Shown one piece after another: positions 47,010-57,100 of a DNA stretch of 64,000 nt. Position numbers and translations under genes: made by a program. Positions within the stretch are counted from its first letter, which is position 1. Each line of letters begins with the position of its first letter. Source of the stretch: Gammaproteobacteria bacterium (GTDB lineage Bacteria > Pseudomonadota > Gammaproteobacteria > UBA1113); contig JAJFKH010000040.1 of assembly GCA_021773305.1 (NCBI GenBank), positions 31,658 through 95,657 on the forward strand, written 5' to 3'. Below the pieces are notes generated by a model. That model did no database searches, was not told the DNA's origin, and saw only the letters and a program-made list of their open reading frames with translations.

Positions 47010-47465
47010 TTAAGAGACCATTTGCCAGGTACCGTTTTCTCCTCGACATGCTTGGCCATGAACCGTTTCATAGTGACCATTAATATTGGCTGTTGTGGTG
47101 AAACTTCGGCATGGTTTACCGTTGGTTACAACCGTTTTGGTGGGTGTGACCGAGTAACTGTTATGTTTATCTGGGTTATTCCAACTGTAGCTTTGATTGG
47201 TGGGAGTCGTTTCCAGCGCTTTGTTTAATCGCATGCGATCCACTTCATCCATGGATTTACCTACGCGGCTGCCTAAAAGTGAACCAACAATAGCCCCGCC
47301 GATAATGGCGACACTTTTGCCAGTCCCGTGACCTATGGTGCTACCTAGAGCGCCACCGACAACGCCTCCAGCGACACCACCGACTAATTCGTTGTTGACA
47401 TCAGAGCAAGCCACAAGCGTGGTTGAACATAGCAAAATGAGCAAAAATTGATTAATTATTTTCAT
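47010..47465 (-). CDS. Glycine-zipper 2TM lipoprotein, 17 kDa-antigen-like
   Basis: 151 residues. Lipoprotein signal MKIINQFLLILLCSTTLVAC with lipobox LVA-C20, then a Gly-rich double hairpin (VGGVAGGVVGGALGS and IIGGAIVGSLLGS) and a C-terminal part with two cysteines (GKPCRSF, GQACRG) as in the rickettsial 17 kDa surface antigen and SlyB relatives. Outer-membrane anchoring is inferred. GAGGT ribosome site precedes the ATG. First of a pair with radA. Confidence 0.85.
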   Translation of the reverse strand: MKIINQFLLILLCSTTLVACSDVNNELVGGVAGGVVGGALGSTIGHGTGKSVAIIGGAIVGSLLGSRVGKSMDEVDRMRLNKALETTPTNQSYSWNNPDKHNSYSVTPTKTVVTNGKPCRSFTTTANINGHYETVHGQACRGENGTWQMVS

Positions 47466-47588
47466 AAATGTGACCTCAAGTTAGTAAAACAGTATGGCAT
47501 TATTGTTGATTAAAATGTGCAAAAATTCAAGCATTATGTTTAAAAACATTGTTTGGAGGGGGCTTTAGTCAAATAGATGGATAAATTT

Positions 47589-48032
47589 TCAATTGTCAAC
47601 CCCATCTTCCTCTTCAGTTTGGATGCTGGTGGTGCCTGATTCTCTTCTTTGCGTAGCATTGATTGAGGCGTTCTGTTATATCATTTCGTCATTTTGATAT
47701 AGTAGATCATGTTTTTTTGTAAGCACTCTTTGCTCCAGCTCTAAATGCTCATTTTGAAGGATCACCTCAGCGGCAAGCTCTCCGAATCTATTTTTAACCC
47801 CATAGTCTCGCCCTTCTTGCAAGCCATACTGACCAAAAGCATCAAACACACTGGCGTAATTACCACAGCGAAAAATATAATGAAACCAAGTATCTCCTAC
47901 TTGATCAGTGATGAGAGGATCCGGCAGACTAGCAAAAATATCCGCTTAAATAGTACCGTTTGAATCTTGAACTAAAAGAAATTGCTCCCAATTATTCAAT
48001 CTTTGCTTGGGCCGCAGCCTACCTGCTGCGAC
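47589..48032 (-). pseudogene. Decayed gene remnant with two in-frame stop codons
   Basis: A single minus-strand frame reads as protein-like sequence for about 145 codons except for TAA at 47946-47948 and TAA at 47676-47678; it ends at TGA 47589-47591. Before the first stop it reads RPKQRLNNWEQFLLVQDS, between the stops DIFASLPDPLITDQVGD to EQRVLTKKHDLL, and after the second QRRESGTTSIQTEEED. No start codon or ribosome site was found. I do not recognise the family. It looks like the C-terminal end of a lost gene. The 123 nt from 47466 to 47588, before the glycine-zipper gene, hold nothing I can name. Confidence 0.55.
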
Positions 48033-48045
48033 TCGTCTGCAGCAC

Positions 48046-50745
48046 TCAGGAAAGCTTATATGAGGCGGGAAATTCGTGTTGTCGCTTAGTATCAGGTGCA
48101 AACATAGCTAAGATTGAATCTAGTTCTTCGGTTAATACTCCCCGTTTTTTCTCTAGTGTTTCAATTTTTTTTGAATATAATTTAGATAATTTTAGGTATG
48201 AAACATCTGACTCTATTAATTTACCCATCAAATTCTTTAATTTTTCAATATCCTTTGGGATTTTTACTAGATCACAAATCTTTGCGTAGACTTTATCAGT
48301 CAGTTCGCTGCGGTTTTTAAAAAATGGAACCAAAGATTCTTCGATTTTCCAAATGGTGACTCCTTCAATGATAATTTTTCCATCGTCAGTATTAGCATAA
48401 CGCTTTGCTGCCGAAGTCATAGAGTTCAGTGCCTGAGAACGGGCATAGTCTTTTTTACATGGACTAAATCCCTTTAACTGATAATTTGGAGGAGAGGAAA
48501 AATTGTCTATGATTTTTTGAGCCTTAATTTTTATTCTATTCTCCGAAGCATTATATGAGAGCTTATGATTAACTTTTTTTTCATTCATAATGTCACTCGG
48601 CGTTATAATAGGCACCTCAAATTCAAGTTGATTTTTCAATAATTCTCCAGAAGGATCTTTTTTCAAAAAGGAGAGTAAAATCCATTCAAAAAAAGGCCCT
48701 TTAGTATTCCAAAAATTTTTTAAAATATGGTCGCCTCCGTCCTTAATATAAGTAGGATCAAAATTATCATGAGTTAAGATAATATGGAATGATTCTCCTA
48801 TATAGTTTAAATCTTGTATAGCAACAAGATTTGGAGAACTGCTCTCATGATATTCTGAAGAAAGGTAGTCCAAATACACATGTAACATCTCTTGGCACTG
48901 ATCCTTTAATTTTTCATTATTTAAAAGTCTTTTTAAAACATACAGACTATCATCAAATAATTCAGGCTCCCTTATCAGGGCTGTTGCAAAAATTTCCGTC
49001 TTCTTCAAATAGCCACCGGAATAGTAATAGGTAGAAACAAGCGGCCAAAAATCTGGGTAACTTAAAAGTAGATTTAATTTATTCCGCACATGCTGCTTAT
49101 TCTGCTTATCTTTACAGAACTCCATCATTTCAGTAAAAAAATTAAATTTTATATCTTCCTTGATTCGAGTCAAACATAACAAATCATTACCGCTCTCGGT
49201 ATGCGTTAATTTAAATTTCTTATTAATATCTGAAGGATATTTTTCAAAAAAAACTTTCAGCATTATGCTTGATTTATCATCAATAAAAATACTAGGGTAT
49301 GATAATGTCTGTATAATGGGCAACCTATTTAAATCAGTGTAAAAAATATCGAAAAAATACCTCAGTGATTTTTCTTTGATTTCAATATTCTCTTTCTCTA
49401 TAAATGATTCTTTAATATTAAACAAAAGACCAAAAAGATAGATATCTCCTATATTGTTTCGAGTAGAATCAACTTTTCTATAACATTTTTTTTGCAGTGT
49501 AAATATATAACGAGTCAGTTCAGGATTAGAAGAAAAACTTTCAAGGGAAAGCCACATTAAGGGACAAATTGAATAACCTAATGCTCTATCATTTGGCAAA
49601 AATTTACGCTTATTCTTAGTATAAGAATTCCATGATTTTTGTAGAAAAAAATTGTTTTTATCAAGTATCCTTTGAAAAGTTGAAAGATCAGAGATAATAC
49701 CTATAATGTATCCCTTACAGATAAAAACAAAAGTACTAAGCATTGCTTCTTCTAACATGCTTTCAAATGCTTGAATTTTCTTGATCATTTTTTCATTTTT
49801 TAATTCCTTAAGTTGACTGTCTAGAGATGGGATTACTCGATAAAGTTCGCCCCAGTCCTTGGAAAAATCTTTATCAGAAACATTAGCTACATGAGGAGAT
49901 AATTCAACTTCAGCCCAGGAAAACATTTCACAACAATTATCATATTGTTTTGTTAACAACTGAAATTTTTGTTTGATAGCTGAGAATTTTGCTTTTGTGG
50001 TAAGTACCTGGCTTGCCTTTTTCAACGATGCTTCTGTTAGCACTTCATAATAACAAATTGCTGCCTCCTTGGCAGCATTCATACAATCTAACGACGCATT
50101 TAAGTCCTCTTTATAAGACAAAAACTGTTGCTGAATAAATGCTTTATAGGTTAAATCTTCTTGAACATTTGGATGCGCTATTGCATCACGAATATTCTGA
50201 AATTTACCTAATATGTGATTAATATTTTTATTGTATTTTTTTAAATCATCAAGCTTATGCTGCCTTGTCCCTATCAATGGACTATGAAACTGAATTTCAC
50301 CCAACCGCATACTATCGACCAATATCGCCGTGCGTTGGAAAATAGATGGATTGTCAATATTCAACAATTCAATCAAATCACTTATAATGCTTAAAAATTG
50401 CTGTATGCGTTCACACTCGGAGAGTGATTCTAATTTTTTAATTAACTTAGCATTATTAGCACCATCACAAGAAATTGGAGCATCAGAGAAATAATCCTTA
50501 CAGTAAGCCCAGAACTCTTCAACGGCAATATCCTTTAAAAATTCAGCGGACTTTGTATGAGCTAAAACGTTTCTTGCCAAAGATTGTTTTCCTAAATTTC
50601 GCAAAATAGTCGAATCAAGAAAAATAGCATAGGCAAAAGTCTTGCGAATATTTTTATCTTTCTCAAACCTTGCAAACAAAGCACCACTGTTGCCGTAAAA
50701 CTGTAGCTCGTTGATTATATATTCTCTTACCCCATATTTATTCAT
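48046..50745 (-). CDS. Hypothetical 899-residue cytoplasmic protein
   Basis: Start taken as the ATG at 50743-50745 (MNKYGVREYIINELQF); a longer reading from 50913 adds 56 residues that look unlike the rest. No signal peptide, transmembrane segment or repeat that I can name. It is Lys/Glu/Leu/Ile-rich with many predicted helices and low GC. No catalytic motif was seen. It is flanked on one side by a decayed gene and on the other by a transposase remnant, so it sits on a small accessory insertion between the 17 kDa lipoprotein gene and alr. Candidate effector or defence protein; function unknown. Confidence 0.6.
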   Translation of the reverse strand: MNKYGVREYIINELQFYGNSGALFARFEKDKNIRKTFAYAIFLDSTILRNLGKQSLARNVLAHTKSAEFLKDIAVEEFWAYCKDYFSDAPISCDGANNAKLIKKLESLSECERIQQFLSIISDLIELLNIDNPSIFQRTAILVDSMRLGEIQFHSPLIGTRQHKLDDLKKYNKNINHILGKFQNIRDAIAHPNVQEDLTYKAFIQQQFLSYKEDLNASLDCMNAAKEAAICYYEVLTEASLKKASQVLTTKAKFSAIKQKFQLLTKQYDNCCEMFSWAEVELSPHVANVSDKDFSKDWGELYRVIPSLDSQLKELKNEKMIKKIQAFESMLEEAMLSTFVFICKGYIIGIISDLSTFQRILDKNNFFLQKSWNSYTKNKRKFLPNDRALGYSICPLMWLSLESFSSNPELTRYIFTLQKKCYRKVDSTRNNIGDIYLFGLLFNIKESFIEKENIEIKEKSLRYFFDIFYTDLNRLPIIQTLSYPSIFIDDKSSIMLKVFFEKYPSDINKKFKLTHTESGNDLLCLTRIKEDIKFNFFTEMMEFCKDKQNKQHVRNKLNLLLSYPDFWPLVSTYYYSGGYLKKTEIFATALIREPELFDDSLYVLKRLLNNEKLKDQCQEMLHVYLDYLSSEYHESSSPNLVAIQDLNYIGESFHIILTHDNFDPTYIKDGGDHILKNFWNTKGPFFEWILLSFLKKDPSGELLKNQLEFEVPIITPSDIMNEKKVNHKLSYNASENRIKIKAQKIIDNFSSPPNYQLKGFSPCKKDYARSQALNSMTSAAKRYANTDDGKIIIEGVTIWKIEESLVPFFKNRSELTDKVYAKICDLVKIPKDIEKLKNLMGKLIESDVSYLKLSKLYSKKIETLEKKRGVLTEELDSILAMFAPDTKRQHEFPASYKLS

Positions 50746-50979
50746 TATCTTTATCTCTATATAACGCATTATTCGTGCACCGTACCACACTCTGAAATAT
50801 ATTCCAAGAACAAGCGTTTTCCAACAGCAGCTCCCGCTGAAAGGTATTGGTTTAGTTTGCTGAACTGTTATAAATTTCAGGCGCAGAAGGGCTGGCACCT
50901 TCAGGATGGCCAAATAGTTATCAATATGGTATGAGCGAATGAAACATTAAAAAACATCAAAACAAACAAGGCATTAGTG

Positions 50980-51195
50980 CTATCCCGTATCAAGGGTTAA
51001 TCTGAAATCGGGCGGCTGAGCAATCGCTAAAAAAAAGGTCTCCCAAGAATCAATAAAAAAAGTGAGAAACCAATTTCTTATTTTTTCCCATAACCGAATT
51101 CGCTTTTTACATTTTTGTAACGCCGATTGAAACTGGGGGCAACAGAGTTGCTGAATTTGATCCACTAAAAATGCCAGCATCATGAGATATCCCAC
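50980..51195 (-). pseudogene. C-terminal fragment of an IS transposase
   Basis: The frame reads MLAFLVDQIQQLCCPQFQ followed by a Trp/Leu-rich RLWEKIRNWF segment. From memory this matches the C-terminal end of a DDE transposase family (MLAFLxDQxQQLCC then LWExxR). The N-terminal catalytic part is absent: the readable frame stops within a few codons upstream at a TAG. Thus only about 75 codons of the element survive. Whether terminal repeats remain cannot be judged by eye. It marks the edge of the accessory insertion next to alr. Confidence 0.6.
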
Positions 51196-51317
51196 ATTTA
51201 AACAACTTCCCTATAGTTGCGAAAAATAAATTCATAATGCCTCTAGAAACCCTTACTAGGAGGACTCTGAGCTTTAGCGGGAATTGCTGTTTTTTTGTGC
51301 TTTCAAGATTACGTTTT

Positions 51318-52394
51318 TTACAAATGCAGAAATTCTACCCGAGAGGTGACCCCGGTTAGTAAGGTATAGGGCACAGTGTCTGCCCATCGAGCGATGGTTT
51401 CTACGGGCAAGCCATTGCCCCATAGGGTGACGGTATCACCTATTTTTGCATCCGAGTAGCCGCGCAGATCCACCGTGATCATATCCATAGACACTCGACC
51501 GACCATGGGACATACATTACCCTTCACAAGTACCGGAGTGCCATTTTTGGCCTGTCGAGGGTAGCCATCTCCATAGCCGATGGCAACAACGCCGATAGCC
51601 ATATCTTCTGGAGCTTGCCAGGTTGCTCCATAGCCTACAGATCCGCCTTTAGGTACATGGTTGATAGCAATTAATCGAGAAGTTAGGGTCATAGCCGGGA
51701 GCAATGAATTATCGTTAGGAGCTTGCTCTATAAAAGGTGAGGCACCATAGAGCATCAAGCCAGGCCGAACCCAATGGCCATGACTGTCGGGCCATGCCAT
51801 GATCCCTGCGGAGTTTGCAAGACTTGTTTCGGCATTGATATTGCGAGCGACATCGTTAAAATTTTTTATTTGCTGTATCGTTTGAGGAGAGTCCACTTCA
51901 TCGGCACTGGCAAAATGAGTCATGAGGCGGATCTTAGGGTTGACCCAAGCACAGTTTTTTAGCTCAGACAATATGTCATTGACTTGATTGCCTGGGACAC
52001 CCAAGCGATGCATACCTGTATCGACTTTCAACCATACCCTAATGGGTTTTTGTAGAGGTTGCTGTTTTAATGCTTCTAATTGCCAGTGCTGGTGGATCAC
52101 AATTTCTAAATCATATTGCTCAACAGCGCGCAATTCTTCAGGCTCTAAAAAACCTTCGACCAAAACTAAAGCTTTTTTAATGCCCAGCTGCCGTAAACGC
52201 TCGGCTTCACCTAGCCGTGCTAAGCCAAACGCATCGGCATTTGTTAAGTAATCTACAACATAATCAACTCCATGGCCGTAGGCATTGGATTTTACCATGG
52301 CCATCACATGGGAATTAGGAGCGATGTTTTTTACCTGCTGTAAGTTATGAGTTAATGCATCACAATCAATATATGCTCTCGCGTTGACTGCCAT
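51318..52394 (-). CDS. alr: Alanine racemase
   Basis: PLP-dependent interconversion of L- and D-alanine for peptidoglycan. 358 residues. Lys35 in MVKSNAYGHG binds PLP; the second catalytic Tyr lies in VGYGATW; RLMTHFASAD and MVGRVSMDM are also conserved. Starts at ATG 52392-52394, 2 nt after dnaB, in the classic dnaB-alr order. Confidence 0.95.
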   Translation of the reverse strand: MAVNARAYIDCDALTHNLQQVKNIAPNSHVMAMVKSNAYGHGVDYVVDYLTNADAFGLARLGEAERLRQLGIKKALVLVEGFLEPEELRAVEQYDLEIVIHQHWQLEALKQQPLQKPIRVWLKVDTGMHRLGVPGNQVNDILSELKNCAWVNPKIRLMTHFASADEVDSPQTIQQIKNFNDVARNINAETSLANSAGIMAWPDSHGHWVRPGLMLYGASPFIEQAPNDNSLLPAMTLTSRLIAINHVPKGGSVGYGATWQAPEDMAIGVVAIGYGDGYPRQAKNGTPVLVKGNVCPMVGRVSMDMITVDLRGYSDAKIGDTVTLWGNGLPVETIARWADTVPYTLLTGVTSRVEFLHL

Positions 52395-52396
52395 GG

Positions 52397-53791
52397 TTAG
52401 AATTCACCGTATTGTTCATTGGCGAGGTTTTCAAAGCGGGTATATTTTCCTAAGAAAGTGAGTTTAGTTGTGCCGATAGGCCCATTTCGTTGTTTAGCAA
52501 TAATGATTTCTGCAATACCTTTGTCACGGGTATCTGGGTTGTACACTTCATCTCGATAGATGAAACAAATAAGATCTGCATCTTGCTCAATAGCACCAGA
52601 TTCTCGTAAGTCTGACATCATGGGTCTTCGATCGGCCCGTTGTTCTAAACTACGATTTAACTGAGAGAGTGCTACCACAGGGACATTAAGTTCTTTCGCA
52701 AGAGCTTTTAATGAACGAGAAATTTCTGAAACTTCCGTAGCTCTATTTTCAGACGAACCACCGAGAGACATGAGTTGTAAGTAATCGATAACAATCAGAC
52801 CTAATTGGCCTTGTTCACGGGCGAGACGTCTGGCTCTTGCTCTGACCTCTCCAGGTGACAGTCCGGGAGAGTCGTCAATAAACATAGGAGACTCCGATAT
52901 GAGTCCCACAGCAGATCCAATGCGAGGCCAGTCTTGATCGGTGAGTTTACCGGTTCGAATTTTATTTTGCTCAATGCGGGCGAGAGAAGAAATCATACGC
53001 ATCGCAATGGAGTCACCCGGCATCTCCATGCTAAATACTAAAACAGGCTTTTTACTTTTGAGTGCGACATTCTCTGCAATATTCATCCCCAGAACGGTTT
53101 TACCCATGGAGGGCCGTCCTGCGATGATGACTAAATCTGCGGGCTGTAATCCTGATGTCATGGAGTCAAGCCGATCGTACCCTGTGGGCATACCGGTGAT
53201 AGATTCTCCTGACTTAAACAGCGCATCAATTTTTTGTACAGCTTCTGAAGCCAAATATTTAATGGCCTTGGGGCCATTTCGCTGGGTGCCTTGCTCGGCA
53301 ATGGCAAACACTTTTTGTTCCGCTTCATCCAACAATTCTACAGGAGTGCGGCCTTTGGTATGGTAGCTCGAATCAGCAATTTCATTAGCGACGGCAATGA
53401 GTTGGCGGAGCACGGAGCGCTCACGGACAATTTCCGCGTAAGCTTTAACATTCGCCACACTGGGTGTATTGTTGGATAATTCAAACAGGTAAACTTCGCC
53501 TCCCGCGTTATCCAATTCGTTATGTGTTTTTAGGGATTCGGCGAGAGTGACCACATCAAAAGGATGGGATTTTTCTGCTAGGTTTTCCATTGCTTCATAA
53601 ATGAGCCGATGCTCTCGACGATAGAAATCAGTGGCAGATACGCCATCGGAAATGACATCCCAAGCCTCATTATCGAGCATTAAACCACCCAGTACGGATT
53701 GTTCTGCTTCAATGGAATGGGGAGCCATTTTAATGGCTTCCAATTGACTTGGTTTTGTTGAGGGCCTGAAAGGGGTTTCTGTTTCAAACAT
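52397..53791 (-). CDS. dnaB: Replicative DNA helicase DnaB
   Basis: Hexameric 5'-3' helicase at the replication fork. 464 residues: an N-terminal helical domain (to about 170) and a RecA-type domain with Walker A GRPSMGKTVLGMN, VFSMEMPGD, VIDYLQLMS (Walker B) and LSQLNRSLEQRADRRPMMSDLRESGAIEQDAD. Full length, no intein. Upstream 53792-54148 is 357 nt of AT-rich DNA shared with the divergent SNF2 gene; no clear promoter was found on the dnaB side. Confidence 0.96.
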   Translation of the reverse strand: MFETETPFRPSTKPSQLEAIKMAPHSIEAEQSVLGGLMLDNEAWDVISDGVSATDFYRREHRLIYEAMENLAEKSHPFDVVTLAESLKTHNELDNAGGEVYLFELSNNTPSVANVKAYAEIVRERSVLRQLIAVANEIADSSYHTKGRTPVELLDEAEQKVFAIAEQGTQRNGPKAIKYLASEAVQKIDALFKSGESITGMPTGYDRLDSMTSGLQPADLVIIAGRPSMGKTVLGMNIAENVALKSKKPVLVFSMEMPGDSIAMRMISSLARIEQNKIRTGKLTDQDWPRIGSAVGLISESPMFIDDSPGLSPGEVRARARRLAREQGQLGLIVIDYLQLMSLGGSSENRATEVSEISRSLKALAKELNVPVVALSQLNRSLEQRADRRPMMSDLRESGAIEQDADLICFIYRDEVYNPDTRDKGIAEIIIAKQRNGPIGTTKLTFLGKYTRFENLANEQYGEF

Positions 53792-54066
53792 GTATAGAAA
53801 TTAACCTGTATAATTGTACTATCTGCTATTTTCGCATTTAGGCAAGGGAACCTCAAGGCTGTATTTTTGTTGCATTGTACATTAATGCATTATAAAATAT
53901 GCAAAAAAGAGAGGCTATACAAGGCACTCTAGTGAGTCTACAGCATTTTATCTTAAACAACTTTCTGAGTAAGTAGCAGAAAAAAAATTCCGTGGTTATT
54001 CATTACGCTAACCTCTACGAAGAAAAGAAAAATGGTGCTGGAGATAAATTTAGATCAAGGATTGGT

Positions 54067-54095
54067 TTGGGTCTTTAAGCTGAGTCATGTATAAT
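54067..54095 (+). promoter_or_regulatory. Promoter of the SWIM-SNF2 helicase gene
   Basis: -35 TTGGGT (54067-54072), 17-bp spacer, perfect -10 TATAAT (54090-54095). The leader to the ATG at 54149 is about 47 nt and includes AAAGGAG (54134-54140) as a strong ribosome site. The rest of 53792-54148 holds nothing else I can assign. Confidence 0.55.
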
Positions 54096-54148
54096 TTTTG
54101 TTAAGTGTAGCTCAGCCCAAAAATGCGCATAAAAAAGGAGTTGTTTCA

Positions 54149-57100
54149 ATGAGTGAGCAAGTTTTTTCCGATGATTTATTAGAGGGCAGTTTTGATATAG
54201 GGACTATTTGCCGAGGCCGTGATTATTGGAAGAAGGGTAAAGTTCAAAAAATAGTTATTTCTCCCGACGGTAGTAACGTGAAGTCTCTTGTTGAGGGAAG
54301 CCGGGGGCAAAAATATACGACGGATATTGATTTTTACGAAGATGGAGTGAGTGGTGCATGTACCTGCTATATGGATTATAATTGTAAACATGTTGCTGCG
54401 ACAGTGTTTGCGCTTCAAGCCAAATCCTTTGATCCTACATTACTTCTCTCGTCAGTCTCCACAACAAAAAGCACCTCAAAAGGTGTGTCTAAAGCGTTTG
54501 AGGATTGGTTTTTAGAATTTAAACAAACATTAACCAATGAAAAACAAGAGCTGCTGGCACCGATTAAAAATGAACATCATTTATTATATATTTTACGTCC
54601 TGATTGGCACGATAGTCCGAGATTTCGTGTTGAGTTAAAGCTTGCTAAACTTTTAAAAAGAGGGGGCTATGGTAAATCCAAAAATTATCAAGGCAAACGC
54701 TATAATCATGAGAAACACCTATCAACTATAGATGAAGAAATTGTTTATGGTTTAGAATTTATGAATCGTGATAGTTATTTTAATAGTGATTATTTATTCT
54801 TGAAAGGCTATAAAAGTTCTCAGTGGCTTAAAGAAATGATTAATACAGGACGTTGCTATTGGGAAGATGTGGCAGGAGTGCCGATGTCCTTGGGAGAGGA
54901 TAAATCTCTTGATATGCGTTGGGAGCTAGAATCTGACGGTAGTCAGGAATTAAAAACTTATATTGGCGAAGCGCTAGCACAAATTTTCGTATTGGATGAA
55001 TTGTGGTCTGTGTCTTCTGAGCAAGGTACGTGCCATCTTGTAAAGACGGACATTCCTAAAGAAGCGATAAAAAAATTATTAAATGCACCTAAAATACCGC
55101 CAACGGCGAGCCAGCAAGCATTGAAAAAATTAAAAGCGGTTGTACCTAAGCATAGCGAATTGATGCCACAAAAACTTGAAAAAGCGATTGAGAAAAAAGA
55201 CATTGATCTCGTGCCTGTTATTCGATTAAATATTAACGAATTTTATGTGCAGCGTTCGGGATGGGTTCCTGATAATGAGTCGGATAAAGTGGAATTGCCT
55301 ACAGCAGAAATTATTTTTGACTACGAAGGGATAGACGTACCACTTTCTCCCAATCAAACCCAAGAACAAATGTCTTATGTCAAAGATAGAAAATTGCATA
55401 CCTTTAAAAGAAATCTCCAAAAAGAAAGAGAACATTTGTCGTATTTAAGCCAATATATCGAATTTGATAGGTCACGACACCAGGGTGTCTCAGGCGGTGA
55501 ATTGCTTATTATAAAGTCGATACAAGATGCTGGTGCGATGCTGCTATTTGTGATGGAAACCCTTGTGCAACTTGAATTATCCGGTTGGCGGGTGATTCGT
55601 GGACATTCAGCTTATCAAGAAGTGCTGCACGAAGACGATGTGAGCTGGTATTCTGAGTTAGATGAAGAATCAAGTTACGATTATTTTGGTTTTACCATGG
55701 GGATTATGATTGGAGAAGAAAAAATAAATGTGCTACCCATTGTCGCCCAGATGATTAAAAATGCAGAGCTTGATGCACTGCAAAATTTACCCGATGATCA
55801 AACGGTTCCATTAGGGTTGCCTAACGGAAAAATCCTTGCTATTCCTTATGGTAGGATCAAACCCATTATCAATATTTTGGTGGAACTTTATGATACGGAA
55901 TTAAGTGATGGAGATGTTTTAAAACTTTCGAAGCAGCAAGCAGCGTTACTATTTGAAATTGAAAAAGCTTATCAAGCATCAAAAATGCGCTGGTTGGGGG
56001 GTGATAAATTACGAAAGCTAGGGAATAAACTAGCGAATTTTACTGCCATTGAAGCAGTGATGCCACCGAAAACATTTAAAGCAACGTTGAGACATTATCA
56101 GCAAGAAGGTGTAAACTGGCTACAATTTCTGCGCGAATATCAAATGGGAGGGATCCTTGCAGATGATATGGGGCTGGGTAAAACCGTACAGACCTTGGCT
56201 CATTTGAGTATCGAAAAAAACAAACGCCGTATGAAACATCCGAGTTTACTGATTGCCCCTACCAGTTTAATGGTTAACTGGCGCTTAGAAGCCGAGCGTT
56301 TTACGCCGAACTTAAAAGTGCTTGTTTTTCATGGGGATGATCGCCATCAATATAAAGATAGGTTAACTGATTATGATGTTGTGCTAACAACATATCCATT
56401 ATTGGTCAGAGACAAAGAAGAATTATTAGAGCAGGAATTTTATTATTTAATTCTAGATGAAGCTCAATTTATTAAGAACCATAAAGCAAAAAGCACTCAG
56501 ATTGTGCATCAAATAAAAGCGGCCCATCGGTTGTGCTTAACAGGGACGCCCATGGAAAACCATCTTGGAGAACTGTGGTCGTTATTTCATTTTCTTATGC
56601 CAGGCCTGTTGGGTGATAATAAGCAATTTTCAAAGTTATTTCGAACACCTATCGAAAAACATAATGATAGTGAGCGGCGTCGTGGACTTGCTATGCGTGT
56701 TAAGCCATTTATGCTGCGTCGCCATAAAGAGGATGTGGCGACGGAATTGCCTGAAAAAACAGAAATTCTTCGTAGTGTGGAGCTACTGGGCCCACAGCGA
56801 GATTTATATGAAAGTATTCGCTTATCTATGGAGAAAAAGGTTCGAGATGCAATTAAGAAAAATGGCTTAGCGCGAAGTCATATTATTATTTTAGATGCAT
56901 TACTCAAACTGAGGCAAACATGCTGTGATCCAAAATTGCTAAAATTGACATCGGCTAAAAAAGCTCACAATTATTCTGGGAAAATGGCTCTACTAATGGA
57001 CTTGCTACCAAATCTTGTAGAGGAAGGTCGTAAAATTTTATTGTTTTCTCAATTTACAACCATGCTAGGTATTATTGAAGATGCGTTAAAACAAGCGAAA

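Noticed and set aside
48001..48045. Short hairpin TGCTGC / GCAGCA after the 899-residue gene
   Set aside because: Six-base stem with a 9-nt loop and no T-run in either direction; not a terminator.
47960..48289. 109-residue plus-strand open frame
   Set aside because: Runs antisense across the end of the 899-residue gene and part of the decayed gene; no ribosome site and no protein-like pattern.
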